Part shown: positions 1 to 8,093 of the stretch, in pieces
How the letters are laid out: every line of letters begins with the position of its first letter
Position numbering within the stretch: position 1 is the stretch's first letter
Assembly (NCBI GenBank): GCA_021851335.1
Contig: JAJZEA010000018.1
Coordinates: 1-51,990 of the forward strand
Origin: Acidobacteriota bacterium
GTDB taxonomy: Bacteria > Acidobacteriota > Terriglobia > Terriglobales > Acidobacteriaceae
Direction: 5' to 3'
Length of the DNA stretch: 51,990 nt
The notes under the pieces: model-generated
What the model was told of the DNA's origin: nothing
The model's database searches: none
Seen by the model: the letters and a program-made list of their open reading frames with translations, nothing else
Program-made: the position numbers and the translations under genes

Positions 1-103
1 GGCGCGTCAAAGGATGTGGGGCAGGATTCTGCTAGGATGAGGATGCTTTCGGAAACGATTTACGCGCTGCTGCGCATGCCGAAGCGGGACCTGACAACCG
101 CAC

Positions 104-1741
104 ATGAACAACCATCCAAAAGTATTGCAATTGGACGCCCGCGATAACGTGGCCGTGGCGCTGGAAGATCTGCCGCCAGGCACGGAGATTGCGTTGAGCG
201 GGCGACGAGTGACCGCTGTCGAGATGGTGCCGGCGAAACACAAAATTGCGCTGGAGCCGATGGCTGCTGGTACGGCGGTGACGATGTATGGCGTGCTGGT
301 GGGGCGGGCACGAACGGCAATTCCGGCGGGCGGGCTGTTGACGACGTCGAATGTGGCGCACGAGGCAGCGGGTTTCACGGAGGGCAGAACGGTTACGCAT
401 GAGTGGACGCCGCCCGATGTGGAGCGCTGGCGGAAGGCGAGTTTTGACGGCTATAAGCGTGCAGACGGGCAGGTGGGCACGCGAAATTATTGGCTGGTGA
501 TTCCGCTGGTCTTCTGCGAGAACCGGAATGTGGATTCGTTGCGCGAAGCATTTGAGGAAGAGCTTGGCTACGCGCGCGCGAATGCGCATCGCGCGCAGGT
601 GCGCAGGCTGGCAGCGAAGCTGAGAGGGGCAGAGCAGACGGCGGAATGGGATGCGAATCGGCCTGGCGCGCAGCGTGTCTTTGCGCAGATCGACGGAATC
701 CGATTTCTGACGCATCAGGGTGGCTGCGGCGGAACGCGGGACGATGCGCGGGCGCTGTGTGGGCTGCTGGCGGGCTATATTCATCATCCAAACGTGGCGG
801 GAGCGACGGTGCTGAGCCTGGGATGCCAGCATGCGCAGCCGACGATGCTGCGCGAGGAACTGGAAAAGCGCGCCGAGACGGGCAAGCCGGTGCTGGTGTT
901 TTCGCAGCAGGAAGCAGGCACGGAGCACGCGCTGCTGGAGCGCGCGATTGCCGAGACCTTTGCCGCGCTGGTGAAGGCGAACGAGGCGCTGCGCGAGTCG
1001 ACGCCGCTGAGCGCTCTGACGGTGGGGTTGAAGTGCGGCGGATCGGATGGGTTCAGCGGAATTTCGGCGAATCCGGCGATCGGGCATCTCTCGGACCTCG
1101 TTGTGGCACTGGGCGGGCGGACGATTCTGTCGGAGTTTCCGGAGTTGTGCGGCGTGGAGCAGGAACTGATCGATCGCTGCGAGACGACGGAGGCCGCGGA
1201 GCGGTTTGCGAACCTGATGCGGGCGTATGAGGCGCGCGCGCGTGCGGTGCATTCGGGCTTTGAGATGAACCCATCGCCGGGCAACATTCGCGACGGGCTG
1301 CTGACGGATGCGATGAAATCAGCGGGGGCGGCGCGCAAGGGCGGCACGGCTCCGGTGGCCGATGTGCTGGATTATCCGGAGTATGTGCGGCGCGCCGGAC
1401 TGACGCTGCTGTGTACGCCGGGCAACGACGTGGAAGCGGTGACCGGGCAGGTGGGCGCGGGAGCGAATCTGGTGCTGTTTACGACCGGACTGGGAACGCC
1501 GACGGGCAATCCGATTGCGCCGGTGATGAAGCTGGCGACCAATGCGCGGCTGGCTGAGCACATGCCGGACATCATCGACGTGGACACGAGCGCGATCCTG
1601 CGCGGTGAGGCGACGGTGGAGGCGATGGGCGCGCGGATTCTGACGGAGATGGTCGAGGTGGCAAGCGGGCGCAGGCTGACAAAGGCCGAGGCGCTGCGCC
1701 AGGACGACTTCATTCCGTGGAAGCGCGGTGTTTCGCTGTGA
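104..1741 (+). CDS. uxaA: Altronate dehydratase (UxaA), full-length
   Basis: Predicted to dehydrate D-altronate to 2-keto-3-deoxygluconate in the galacturonate branch of hexuronate catabolism; a cytosolic metal-dependent enzyme. At 545 aa it has the full two-part form: an N-terminal SAF/antifreeze-like domain (about residues 1-95, opening VLQLDARDNVAVALEDLPPG) and the large C-terminal UxaA domain. The C-terminal domain shows GYKRADGQVGTRNYWLVIP, GGCGGTRDD, GLKCGGSDGFSGISANPA and the late stretch LGTPTGNPIAPVMK, all typical of the altronate/galactarate dehydratase family. GarD (galactarate dehydratase) is the main alternative, but pairing with uxuA favours altronate. The ATG has only a weak Shine-Dalgarno sequence. 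The 3' end lies in a 17-bp tandem repeat that supplies the stop codon. It is followed 45 bp later by uxuA on the same strand. Confidence 0.93.
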   Translation: MNNHPKVLQLDARDNVAVALEDLPPGTEIALSGRRVTAVEMVPAKHKIALEPMAAGTAVTMYGVLVGRARTAIPAGGLLTTSNVAHEAAGFTEGRTVTHEWTPPDVERWRKASFDGYKRADGQVGTRNYWLVIPLVFCENRNVDSLREAFEEELGYARANAHRAQVRRLAAKLRGAEQTAEWDANRPGAQRVFAQIDGIRFLTHQGGCGGTRDDARALCGLLAGYIHHPNVAGATVLSLGCQHAQPTMLREELEKRAETGKPVLVFSQQEAGTEHALLERAIAETFAALVKANEALRESTPLSALTVGLKCGGSDGFSGISANPAIGHLSDLVVALGGRTILSEFPELCGVEQELIDRCETTEAAERFANLMRAYEARARAVHSGFEMNPSPGNIRDGLLTDAMKSAGAARKGGTAPVADVLDYPEYVRRAGLTLLCTPGNDVEAVTGQVGAGANLVLFTTGLGTPTGNPIAPVMKLATNARLAEHMPDIIDVDTSAILRGEATVEAMGARILTEMVEVASGRRLTKAEALRQDDFIPWKRGVSL

Positions 1742-1768
1742 GCAGTGTTTCGCGCTGAGCGGTGTTTC
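1728..1768 (+). repeat. 17-bp tandem repeat across the uxaA stop codon
   Basis: Two full copies and one partial copy (first 7 bases) of a unit beginning GTGTTTCGC lie head to tail. The first covers the last four uxaA codons and its stop, the second fills the spacer, and the third is partial. Copies 1 and 2 differ at three positions. Replication slippage at the gene end is the simplest origin. Confidence 0.7.
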
Positions 1769-1786
1769 AAACGGGGCTGAGGGTGG

Positions 1787-2968
1787 ATGGCGATGGAAGC
1801 AACGTGGCGATGGTTTGGGCCGCAGGATCCGGTTTCTCTGCGCGAGGCACGGCAGGCAGGAGCGAAGGGAATCGTCAGCGCACTGCACGACTTTGCGCCG
1901 GGTGTGGCGTGGCCGTTGGAGGCGATTGAAGAGCGCAGGCGGACAATCGAAGCCGCGGGCTTGACGTGGAGCGTGGTGGAAAGCGTGAACGTGAGCGAGG
2001 CGATTAAGCGGCGCACGGGCGCGTGGCGCGAACATATCGACGCCTACATCACGTCGCTGCGCAGGCTGGCGCAGGCGGGTGTTCGCGTGGTCTGCTACAA
2101 CGCGATGCCGGTGCTGGACTGGCTGCGCACGGATCTGGGCTGGGTGTTGGAAGATGGCTCGGTGACGATGCGGCTGGATGAGACGACGATGGCGGCCTTC
2201 GACTTGTTTGTGCTGCGGCGCGAGGGTGCCGAAGCGGAGTGGGACGCGGAGATGCAGCGCGCGGCGAGCGAGCGCTTCCGGGGGATGGGTGAAGGCGAAC
2301 GAGCCGATCTGATGCGGATTGTTCTGGCGGGGCTGCCGGGATCGAAGGACGTGTATTCGCTGGAATATGTGCGAGAGTCGATTGCGGTCTATCGCGAGCT
2401 GGGTGGCGAGGGATTTCGCGCGAATGTGAGCGAGTTTCTGCGCGTGGTGGCTCCGGTGGCCGAGGAGCTTGGGGTGCGGCTGTGCATTCATCCGGACGAT
2501 CCGCCGCGCTCGCTGCTGGGACTGCCGAGGATTTGCAGCACGGCGGAGGACCTGCGCGCGCTGAGGTCGGCAACGCCCGAGGCCGCGAATGGGATTACGT
2601 TCTGTTCGGGATCGCTGGGGGTGCGGGCGGAGAACGATCTGCCTGCGATGTTGAGTGAGTTTGCCGAGCGGGTGTGGTTTGTCCACCTGAGGGCGACACG
2701 GCGCGAGCAGAATCCACGGAGTTTTCATGAGGCGCCGCATCTGGAAGGCGACGTGGACATCGTGGAACTGCTGCGCATTCTGGTGCGCGAAGAGCGACGA
2801 CGGCGCGCGGCGGGCGACGAGCGGGCGATTCCCTTTCGCGCCGATCACGGGCTGAAGATTTTGACCGACGTGGGGCGCGACTGTGTGCCGGGATATCCGG
2901 CCGTGGGACGGCTGAAGGGACTGGCGGAGCTGCGCGGCGCACTGGCGGCGGTTGAACGGTTGAGTTGA
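1787..2968 (+). CDS. uxuA: Mannonate dehydratase (UxuA)
   Basis: Predicted to convert D-mannonate to 2-keto-3-deoxygluconate in the glucuronate branch; a cytosolic TIM-barrel enzyme. The start region WRWFGPQDPVSLREARQAGA and the motifs ESVNVSEAIK, VVCYNAMPVLDW, RLCIHPDDPP, ITFCSGSLGVR and PFRADHG are those of the UxuA family. The metal-site residues expected in the family (His in the IHPDDPP stretch, Cys in FCSGS, Asp/His in RADHG) are present. At 393 aa it has the usual length. The first ATG follows a GAGGG ribosome site; a second in-frame ATG two codons on is possible. It is probably co-transcribed with uxaA. No uxaC, uxaB, uxuB or kdgK is present here, so the rest of the pathway must lie elsewhere. 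Confidence 0.95.
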   Translation: MAMEATWRWFGPQDPVSLREARQAGAKGIVSALHDFAPGVAWPLEAIEERRRTIEAAGLTWSVVESVNVSEAIKRRTGAWREHIDAYITSLRRLAQAGVRVVCYNAMPVLDWLRTDLGWVLEDGSVTMRLDETTMAAFDLFVLRREGAEAEWDAEMQRAASERFRGMGEGERADLMRIVLAGLPGSKDVYSLEYVRESIAVYRELGGEGFRANVSEFLRVVAPVAEELGVRLCIHPDDPPRSLLGLPRICSTAEDLRALRSATPEAANGITFCSGSLGVRAENDLPAMLSEFAERVWFVHLRATRREQNPRSFHEAPHLEGDVDIVELLRILVREERRRRAAGDERAIPFRADHGLKILTDVGRDCVPGYPAVGRLKGLAELRGALAAVERLS

Positions 2969-3002
2969 TCGGCTGAGTTGGCCGCGCGGCAGCAGCAAGC
3001 AG

Positions 3003-3665
3003 TCAGTCGGCGACCAGGAGCACGTGGAGCGAGCGCGGACCGTGGACGCCCTTGATGCGCGTCATCTCGATATCCGCAGTGGCCGATGGTCCGGAGATAA
3101 AGGTCGTCGGCAGGTTGGGGTCGAGGCGCGGGAATGCTTCGGGAACCGTGGCGACAAGCTGACTCTCAAAGACGATGCACAGGTGATGGTCGGGGACGAG
3201 TGTGTGCAGGCGCAGACCCTGGCGCGGGCCGGATTGCAGGACGAGCGAGCCGGTCTCCGCGATGGCGACGGCGCAGGCGGTGAGGATGCCTGGCTGGCGG
3301 TCGAGTTCTTCGGCGGTGAGCGGGTTGGCGAGCGGGAAGTTGAAGCCCGGAGGCAGCCACGCGGGGGGAATGCCGGAGACGACGGCGAGGCCGGATTGGC
3401 TGCGCGCGGCGAGCACGGCGGCGATGGCGGCGGCGATCCCGGCTTCCGAGGCGACGCGCACGCATGCGGCGTTGTATTCGTGGAGGCGGTCAAGGAAGCG
3501 CGATATGGATTGAGCCGGCGGCGTGGCGGCGGTGGCGCGGTAGTGGCGCGGGAGAACGGCGTAGGCAGCGGACGCGGCTGCTATGGCTGGATCGCGACCG
3601 AGCGAAGCGGCGATGCGGGCGAGAATCCTCTGGCGTGAATCGCCGGGCTGGATTTGGTTATTCAT
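3003..3665 (-). CDS. lutC: Lactate utilization protein C (LUD domain)
   Basis: Third subunit of the LutABC system, which oxidises L-lactate to pyruvate in the cytoplasm. The 220-aa protein carries the LUD domain: a conserved hydrophobic core, CAVAIAETGSLVLQSGP, LVPDHHLCIVFESQLVATVPEA, and the C-terminal signature ISGPSATADIEMTRIKGVHG. The last gene of a minus-strand operon, its start overlaps the end of lutB by 8 bp, which implies translational coupling. The alternative is a generic YkgG-type LUD protein, but the three-gene order makes LutC by far the best reading. Confidence 0.92.
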   Translation of the reverse strand: MNNQIQPGDSRQRILARIAASLGRDPAIAAASAAYAVLPRHYRATAATPPAQSISRFLDRLHEYNAACVRVASEAGIAAAIAAVLAARSQSGLAVVSGIPPAWLPPGFNFPLANPLTAEELDRQPGILTACAVAIAETGSLVLQSGPRQGLRLHTLVPDHHLCIVFESQLVATVPEAFPRLDPNLPTTFISGPSATADIEMTRIKGVHGPRSLHVLLVAD

Positions 3666-5169
3666 GGTGCGGCTCCGAGGCGGCGGGGGTGGCTGGTTGC
3701 GCGGATCGGGTGCGCCGCCACCAGGCGCGGAAGGATTCAGCGGGCAGCGCGGGCAGGTCGCGGGTCTTGGTCCAGCCGCTGAGCGGACCAGGCATCCACT
3801 CGATGAAGCCGTTGCGGGAGACGAGCGGTGCCTGCGCGGTTTGGGCCAGGCGAACGGCTGCGCCGAGGCGACCGCCGTCCTGCATGAGGAATGCGGCGGA
3901 CTTCATGGCGATGTTCCAGAGACCGAGCGAGCCGGTGAGCGTGGATTGCTGCTGCTGGACGACCTGGCTGCGCAGGTGGATGAGAACTTCAGGAATGTTG
4001 ATTTCGACGGGGCAGACCTCGTAGCAGGCTCCGCAGAGCGAGGAGGCATAGGGCAGCGACTGCGCGTCGTGCATCGCGTGAAGCTGAGGGGTGAGGATGG
4101 CTCCGATCGGCCCGGCATAGACGGATTCGTAGGCGTGGCCGCCGGTCTGGTGATAGACGGGGCAGGCGTTCAGGCAGGCAGCGCAGCGGATGCAGCGCAG
4201 GGTCTGGCGGGATTCGGCGTCGGCGAGGATGGGCGAGCGACCGTTGTCGAGCAGGATGACGTGGAACTCGCGCGGGCCGTCGCCGGCTGGCGTGCCGGAC
4301 CAGATGGAGTTGTAGGGGTTCATGCGTTCGCCGGTGGCCGAGCGCGGCAGGGTTTGCAGGAAGACTTCGAGATCCTGGAAGCACGGAAGAACTTTTTCGA
4401 TGCCGACGACGGTGACGAGAACATCGGGCAGAGTGAGGCACATGCGTCCGTTGCCTTCGGATTCGACGATGCAGACGCCGCCGGTGTCGGCGAGCAGAAA
4501 ATTGGCTCCGGAGATGGCGACCGGGGTAGTGAGGAACTTCTGGCGGAGGTAGCTGCGGGCGGCAGCGGCCAATTCCTCGGGGGAGTCGGTGAGTTCCGGC
4601 CGGTGCATGGCGCTGGCGAAGAGGTCGCGGATCTGGCCGCGGCTCTTGTGCAAAGCGGGTACGACGAAGTGGGATGGGCGGTCGTGGCCAAGCTGGATGA
4701 TGAGTTCGGCAAGATCGGTTTCGACGGGATGGATGCCATGTTCTTCGAGGCAGGCGTTGAGGCCGATCTCTTCCGAGGTCATGGTCTTGATCTTGATGAC
4801 CTCGCGCGGGGCGTGGGGCGCAAGAATTTCGAGCACCAGGCGGCGAGCGTCGGCGGCGTCGGCGGCCCAGTGGACGTGGCCGCCGCGACGGACGCAGTTG
4901 GCCTCGAACTCCAGCAGATAGTGGTCGAGATGTTCCAGAGTATGCGCGCGGATGGCGGCTCCGGCACTGCGCAGCGCCTGCCACTCGGGCAGTTCGGCGA
5001 CGACGGCGTTGCGCTTGGCCTGGATGATATCCGTCGCGTGGCGGACGTTGCGGCGCGTCTGGGAGTGCTCGAAGGGCGCGGTGGGCAGCGGCTCCGCGGC
5101 AAGGGCTTCACGCGCGGCTTCCGGAAAGTCGCGGCGGTTCCAGGGTGAGGAGTTCGCTTCCGGCTTCAT
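3658..5169 (-). CDS. lutB: Lactate utilization protein B, iron-sulfur subunit
   Basis: Iron-sulfur subunit of the LutABC L-lactate oxidation complex. At 503 aa it has the family length. The N-terminal two thirds is the LUD domain (for example MTSEEIGLNACLEEHGI and ISGANFLLADTGGVCIVE). Two 4Fe-4S motifs follow at about residues 322-336 (CIRCAACLNACPVYHQ) and 372-385 (CGACYEVCPVEI), and a C-terminal LutB extension ends the protein. The ATG overlaps the lutA stop by 4 bp and lutC follows with an 8-bp overlap, so the three are made as one unit. No LutR, LldP or other lactate permease gene is adjacent. Confidence 0.95.
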   Translation of the reverse strand: MKPEANSSPWNRRDFPEAAREALAAEPLPTAPFEHSQTRRNVRHATDIIQAKRNAVVAELPEWQALRSAGAAIRAHTLEHLDHYLLEFEANCVRRGGHVHWAADAADARRLVLEILAPHAPREVIKIKTMTSEEIGLNACLEEHGIHPVETDLAELIIQLGHDRPSHFVVPALHKSRGQIRDLFASAMHRPELTDSPEELAAAARSYLRQKFLTTPVAISGANFLLADTGGVCIVESEGNGRMCLTLPDVLVTVVGIEKVLPCFQDLEVFLQTLPRSATGERMNPYNSIWSGTPAGDGPREFHVILLDNGRSPILADAESRQTLRCIRCAACLNACPVYHQTGGHAYESVYAGPIGAILTPQLHAMHDAQSLPYASSLCGACYEVCPVEINIPEVLIHLRSQVVQQQQSTLTGSLGLWNIAMKSAAFLMQDGGRLGAAVRLAQTAQAPLVSRNGFIEWMPGPLSGWTKTRDLPALPAESFRAWWRRTRSAQPATPAASEPHHE

Positions 5170-5984
5170 TGCGCAGTCTCCGTGGCGACGCGCGCGGAAT
5201 GCTCGGCGAGCGCGTAGTGCTGGTCGGGGGCAAGGACGGATTCACCGCCGGATTCGTCTTCCGAGCAGGCGAGAATCTCCGCCAGATGGACGGCGCGAAC
5301 GAAGGTGCGCTGGCGATGAAGCGAGCCGTAGATGTGCATCAGGCAACTGTTGTCGACGGCGGTGATGACCTCAGCGCCGCTGTTGAGCACGCAGCGAACC
5401 TTGTCGGCGAGCATGGCCGAGGAGACGTCCGCGTTCTTGAGGGCGAAGGTGCCGCCGAAGCCGCAGCACTCCTGCGCGTTCGCGAGGGGAACGAGATCGA
5501 GTCCGCGGACGTGGCGCAACAGGCGCAGCGGGATTTCGTCCAGGTGAAGACTGCGCGCGGAGTGGCAACTGGGGTGGTAGGCGACCTTGTGGGTGAAGCG
5601 CGCGCCGAGGTCGTCGATGCCGAGCTTGCGGACAAGGAACTCGGTGAACTCGAAGACACGCGGCAGCAAGGCTTTGACCTCACGCGCAAGCGCAGGATCG
5701 TTGTCCATGGCCGCAGCCTTCAGGTAGTGGTCGCGGATCATGGCAACGCAGGAAGACGAGGGAACGACAACGGTCTCGGCGTCGGCGAAGACACGGACGA
5801 AGTGGCGCAGGATGGGCAGCGCTTCGCGGAGATAACCGGTGTTCCAGTGCATCTGACCGCAACAGGTTTGCGCTGGGCGGAATTCGACCTGGTGGCCGAG
5901 CCGCTCCAGCACGCGGACGGCGGCTTTGCCGGTCTGCGGGAAGAGTGCGTCGTTGTAGCAGGCGATGAAGAGCGAGATGCGCAC
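5166..5984 (-). CDS. lutA: Lactate utilization protein A (CCG-domain Fe-S oxidoreductase)
   Basis: Cysteine-rich subunit of LutABC, related to GlpC/HdrB CCG-domain proteins. The family N-terminus is visible as VRISLFIACYNDALFPQTGK, so I take the GTG at its first residue as the start (272 aa). An in-frame ATG 48 bp upstream adds 16 residues with no family resemblance. Two CCG motifs are present: TCCGQ near residue 41 and ECCGFGGTF further on, each in a CCG domain that binds Fe-S. It is the first gene of the lut operon and overlaps lutB by 4 bp. The GTG has only a weak ribosome site. Confidence 0.92.
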   Translation of the reverse strand: MRISLFIACYNDALFPQTGKAAVRVLERLGHQVEFRPAQTCCGQMHWNTGYLREALPILRHFVRVFADAETVVVPSSSCVAMIRDHYLKAAAMDNDPALAREVKALLPRVFEFTEFLVRKLGIDDLGARFTHKVAYHPSCHSARSLHLDEIPLRLLRHVRGLDLVPLANAQECCGFGGTFALKNADVSSAMLADKVRCVLNSGAEVITAVDNSCLMHIYGSLHRQRTFVRAVHLAEILACSEDESGGESVLAPDQHYALAEHSARVATETAQ

Positions 5985-6068
5985 GAGGATGACCTGAAAA
6001 TGGAGTGGATTGCGCGGCGATAGCTGTTGCAAACAGAATACATTTTCTGGATAGAAATTGCAGCGAAA

Positions 6069-6257
6069 TCAAGAAGAAGAGGCTTCGCGGCGATAATTCC
6101 AGGGGCAATGGCGGCAGCCCGACTGGCAACACGAGCCGCGGCGAAGATGGTAGGCAGCGGTGAAGACGATGTATGGGCCGTCGTAGTAGAACTCGCCTTC
6201 GCGCGGCGTCGAGGACCAGTCCGGAGATGGAGCGGGGTTGGATTCGAGATCGGCCAT
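6069..6257 (-). CDS. Small cysteine-rich DUF5522-type protein
   Basis: A 62-aa protein with the compact signature FYYDGPYIVFTAAYHLRRG followed by CCQSGCRHCPW. This is the pattern I know from DUF5522, a family of tiny conserved bacterial proteins of unknown function. Four cysteines and one histidine in CCxxxCRHC could bind a metal. The gene lies between lutA and the divergent HAD phosphatase, antisense to the leader of the latter. An ATG is available at the family-appropriate N-terminus; the longer upstream open frame has no family support. Function is unknown. Confidence 0.75.
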   Translation of the reverse strand: MADLESNPAPSPDWSSTPREGEFYYDGPYIVFTAAYHLRRGSCCQSGCRHCPWNYRREASSS

Positions 6258-6317
6258 GAAGCGATTGTCGCGCAGAGCGGGGGTAGTTGGCGACGGGAAA
6301 TGCGGAGGATGAGCCGA

Positions 6318-6323
6318 TACAAT
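6318..6323 (+). promoter_or_regulatory. Candidate -10 box of the HAD phosphatase gene (near-leaderless)
   Basis: The hexamer TACAAT ends only six bases before the ATG, and no Shine-Dalgarno sequence lies between. If it is a sigma-70 -10 element, transcription would begin at or within a base or two of the start codon. No good -35 is visible. Confidence 0.4.
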
Positions 6324-6329
6324 CGTGGC

Positions 6330-7010
6330 ATGAGCGAGCAAGCGGCAGAGAGTAACGGGTTGACGGCGGAAGAGCGCGCGCGGCGGATCAAGATCATCCT
6401 TTTTGACGTGGACGGCGTGATGACTGACGGGGGCATCTGGATTTTTCCAGCGCCGGCGGCGGCGAGCGGGCCGACGCAGGAGCATCTGGGTAAGCGGGAT
6501 GGCGAGGCCGGATTCGGAATTCAATCGGCGACGATGGTCGAGGCCAAGGGATTCCACGCGCATGACGGTACGGCGTTTTCACTGGCGCGTCTGGGCGGGA
6601 TGAAGTGCGGGTTTATCACCAAGCGCATCTCGGAGACGGTGGCGCTGAGAGCGCGCGACCTGAAGCTCGAGTTTCTCTACATGGGCCAGTCGTACAAGAT
6701 GCAGGCGGTGCGCGAGATTATGGCCAAAGAGCAGGTGACGCTGGAGGAGATTGCGTTTGTGGGCGATGACGTGATCGACCTGCCTGTCTTGCGCGAGTGC
6801 GGGCTGGCGATTGCCGTGGCCAATGCGCGGGAGCAGGTGAAGGCGGCGGCGCATTATGTGACACCGCACGAGGGCGGGCACGGAGCAGGACGCGATGCGG
6901 TCGAGTTCATTCTGGCCGCCAAGGGCCTGCTCTATGAGGTGATTGAGGCGTATATCGACGAGCGAAATCCGATGGCGGCGTCGATGGATATCGGCAAGGG
7001 ACAGGCTTAA
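6330..7010 (+). CDS. KdsC-like HAD phosphatase (3-deoxy-D-manno-octulosonate 8-phosphate phosphatase family)
   Basis: A HAD-superfamily phosphatase of the KdsC/YrbI type, which in LPS synthesis removes phosphate from KDO-8-phosphate. Motif I is DVDGVMTDG near residue 28, a threonine of motif II lies in GFITKRIS, a lysine in QSYKMQ, and motif IV is FVGDDVIDLPVL. The cap-less KdsC pattern (KGFHAHDGTAF, then GHGAGRDAVEFIL) is clear. At 226 aa it is longer than the usual 160-190 aa because about 20-25 residues are inserted between motif I and KGFHAHDG. I chose the ATG at the start of MSEQAAESNG because the upstream frame is unrelated and overlaps the DUF5522 gene. It is not next to other KDO genes, so the substrate is uncertain. 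Confidence 0.8.
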   Translation: MSEQAAESNGLTAEERARRIKIILFDVDGVMTDGGIWIFPAPAAASGPTQEHLGKRDGEAGFGIQSATMVEAKGFHAHDGTAFSLARLGGMKCGFITKRISETVALRARDLKLEFLYMGQSYKMQAVREIMAKEQVTLEEIAFVGDDVIDLPVLRECGLAIAVANAREQVKAAAHYVTPHEGGHGAGRDAVEFILAAKGLLYEVIEAYIDERNPMAASMDIGKGQA

Positions 7011-7013
7011 AAA

Positions 7014-8066
7014 TCACAGCCCGAGGATGCGGCGGTTGCGCTCCGGATCGGTGTCGGCGGCAGCGAAGTCGTCGAAGGCGCGGTCGGTGACGCGGACGAT
7101 CTGTTCACGGATGAAACCTGCACCCTTGCGCGCCCCTTCGGCGGCGGATTCCAGCGGATCTTCCCATTCAAGAACAGCCCAGCCGGTGTAGTCGTACTGG
7201 GCGAGTTTGCTGAAGATGCGGGCGAAATCGATCTGACCTGCTCCAGGCGTGCGGAAGCGGCCCGGACGGTCGATCCAGGGCTGAAATCCGCCATAGACGC
7301 CGCTGCGACCGTTGGGCTGGAATTCGGCGTCCTTGACGTGGAATGCTCGGACGCGGGAGTGGTAGTGGTCAAGGAAAGCGATGGGGTCCATCTGTTGCAG
7401 AAGCATGTGGCTGGGATCGTAGAGGATGGTGGCGCGGGGGTGGTCAGAGACGGCGGCCAGGAAGCGCTCGAAGGTGACGCCGTCGTGGAGGTCTTCGCCG
7501 GGGTGCAGCTCGAAGCAGAGATCGACGCCCGCCTCATCAAAAGCGTGCAGGATGGGCAGCCAGCGGCGAGCCAGCTCGGCAAAGGCTTCATCGACGAGGC
7601 CGGCAGGGCGCTGCGGCCAGGGATAAAAGTAAGGCCAGGCCAGTGCGCCGGAGAAGCTGGCGTGAGCGGTGAGGCCGAGGTTGCGGCTGGCGCGCGCGGC
7701 AAGCTGCAACTGGGCGACGGCCCACTGCTGACGCTGGGCCGGGCAACCGCGCAGTGACTCCGGCGCGAAGCCGTCAAAGAGTAGGTCGTAGGCGGGGTGG
7801 ACGGCGACAAGCTGCCCCTGAAGATGGGTGGAAAGTTCGCTGACGACGAGGCCGCAGGTTGCAAGCCGGCCACGCAGATCATCGCAATAGGCGATGCTGT
7901 TGGCAGCGCGTTCCAGATCGAAGAGGTGTGGCATCCATGTGGGAATCTGCACCGCGACGTATCCGAGATCGGCAGCCCAGCGGGCAAGTCCATCGAGTGT
8001 GTCGAATAGGGAATGTTCCTGCGCAAACTGCGCAAGGAAGATGGCTGGTCCTTGTATGGTGCGCAT
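7014..8066 (-). CDS. Sugar phosphate isomerase/epimerase (xylose isomerase-like TIM barrel)
   Basis: A 350-aa AP-endonuclease-2/xylose-isomerase-like TIM-barrel protein. Visible signature segments include LCFELHPGEDLHDG (metal-site glutamate and histidine), ATILYDPSHMLLQ, RVRAFHVKDAEF and YTGWAVLEWEDP, as in IolE/IolI-like and sugar phosphate isomerase families. The true substrate cannot be read from sequence. The ATG follows a good AGGAGA ribosome site. It starts 27 bp after the end of the TPR gene on the same strand, so it may be the second gene of that operon. It converges with the HAD phosphatase gene, with 3 bp between stop codons. Confidence 0.85.
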   Translation of the reverse strand: MRTIQGPAIFLAQFAQEHSLFDTLDGLARWAADLGYVAVQIPTWMPHLFDLERAANSIAYCDDLRGRLATCGLVVSELSTHLQGQLVAVHPAYDLLFDGFAPESLRGCPAQRQQWAVAQLQLAARASRNLGLTAHASFSGALAWPYFYPWPQRPAGLVDEAFAELARRWLPILHAFDEAGVDLCFELHPGEDLHDGVTFERFLAAVSDHPRATILYDPSHMLLQQMDPIAFLDHYHSRVRAFHVKDAEFQPNGRSGVYGGFQPWIDRPGRFRTPGAGQIDFARIFSKLAQYDYTGWAVLEWEDPLESAAEGARKGAGFIREQIVRVTDRAFDDFAAADTDPERNRRILGL

Positions 8067-8093
8067 GTTCTCTCCTGCCGGGCGAATTCTATT

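Noticed and set aside
1..103. Promoter or operator before uxaA (a CGGAAACGATTTACG-like sequence)
   Set aside because: Resembles a LacI-family half site, but no full dyad or -35/-10 pair is visible in the short stretch available.
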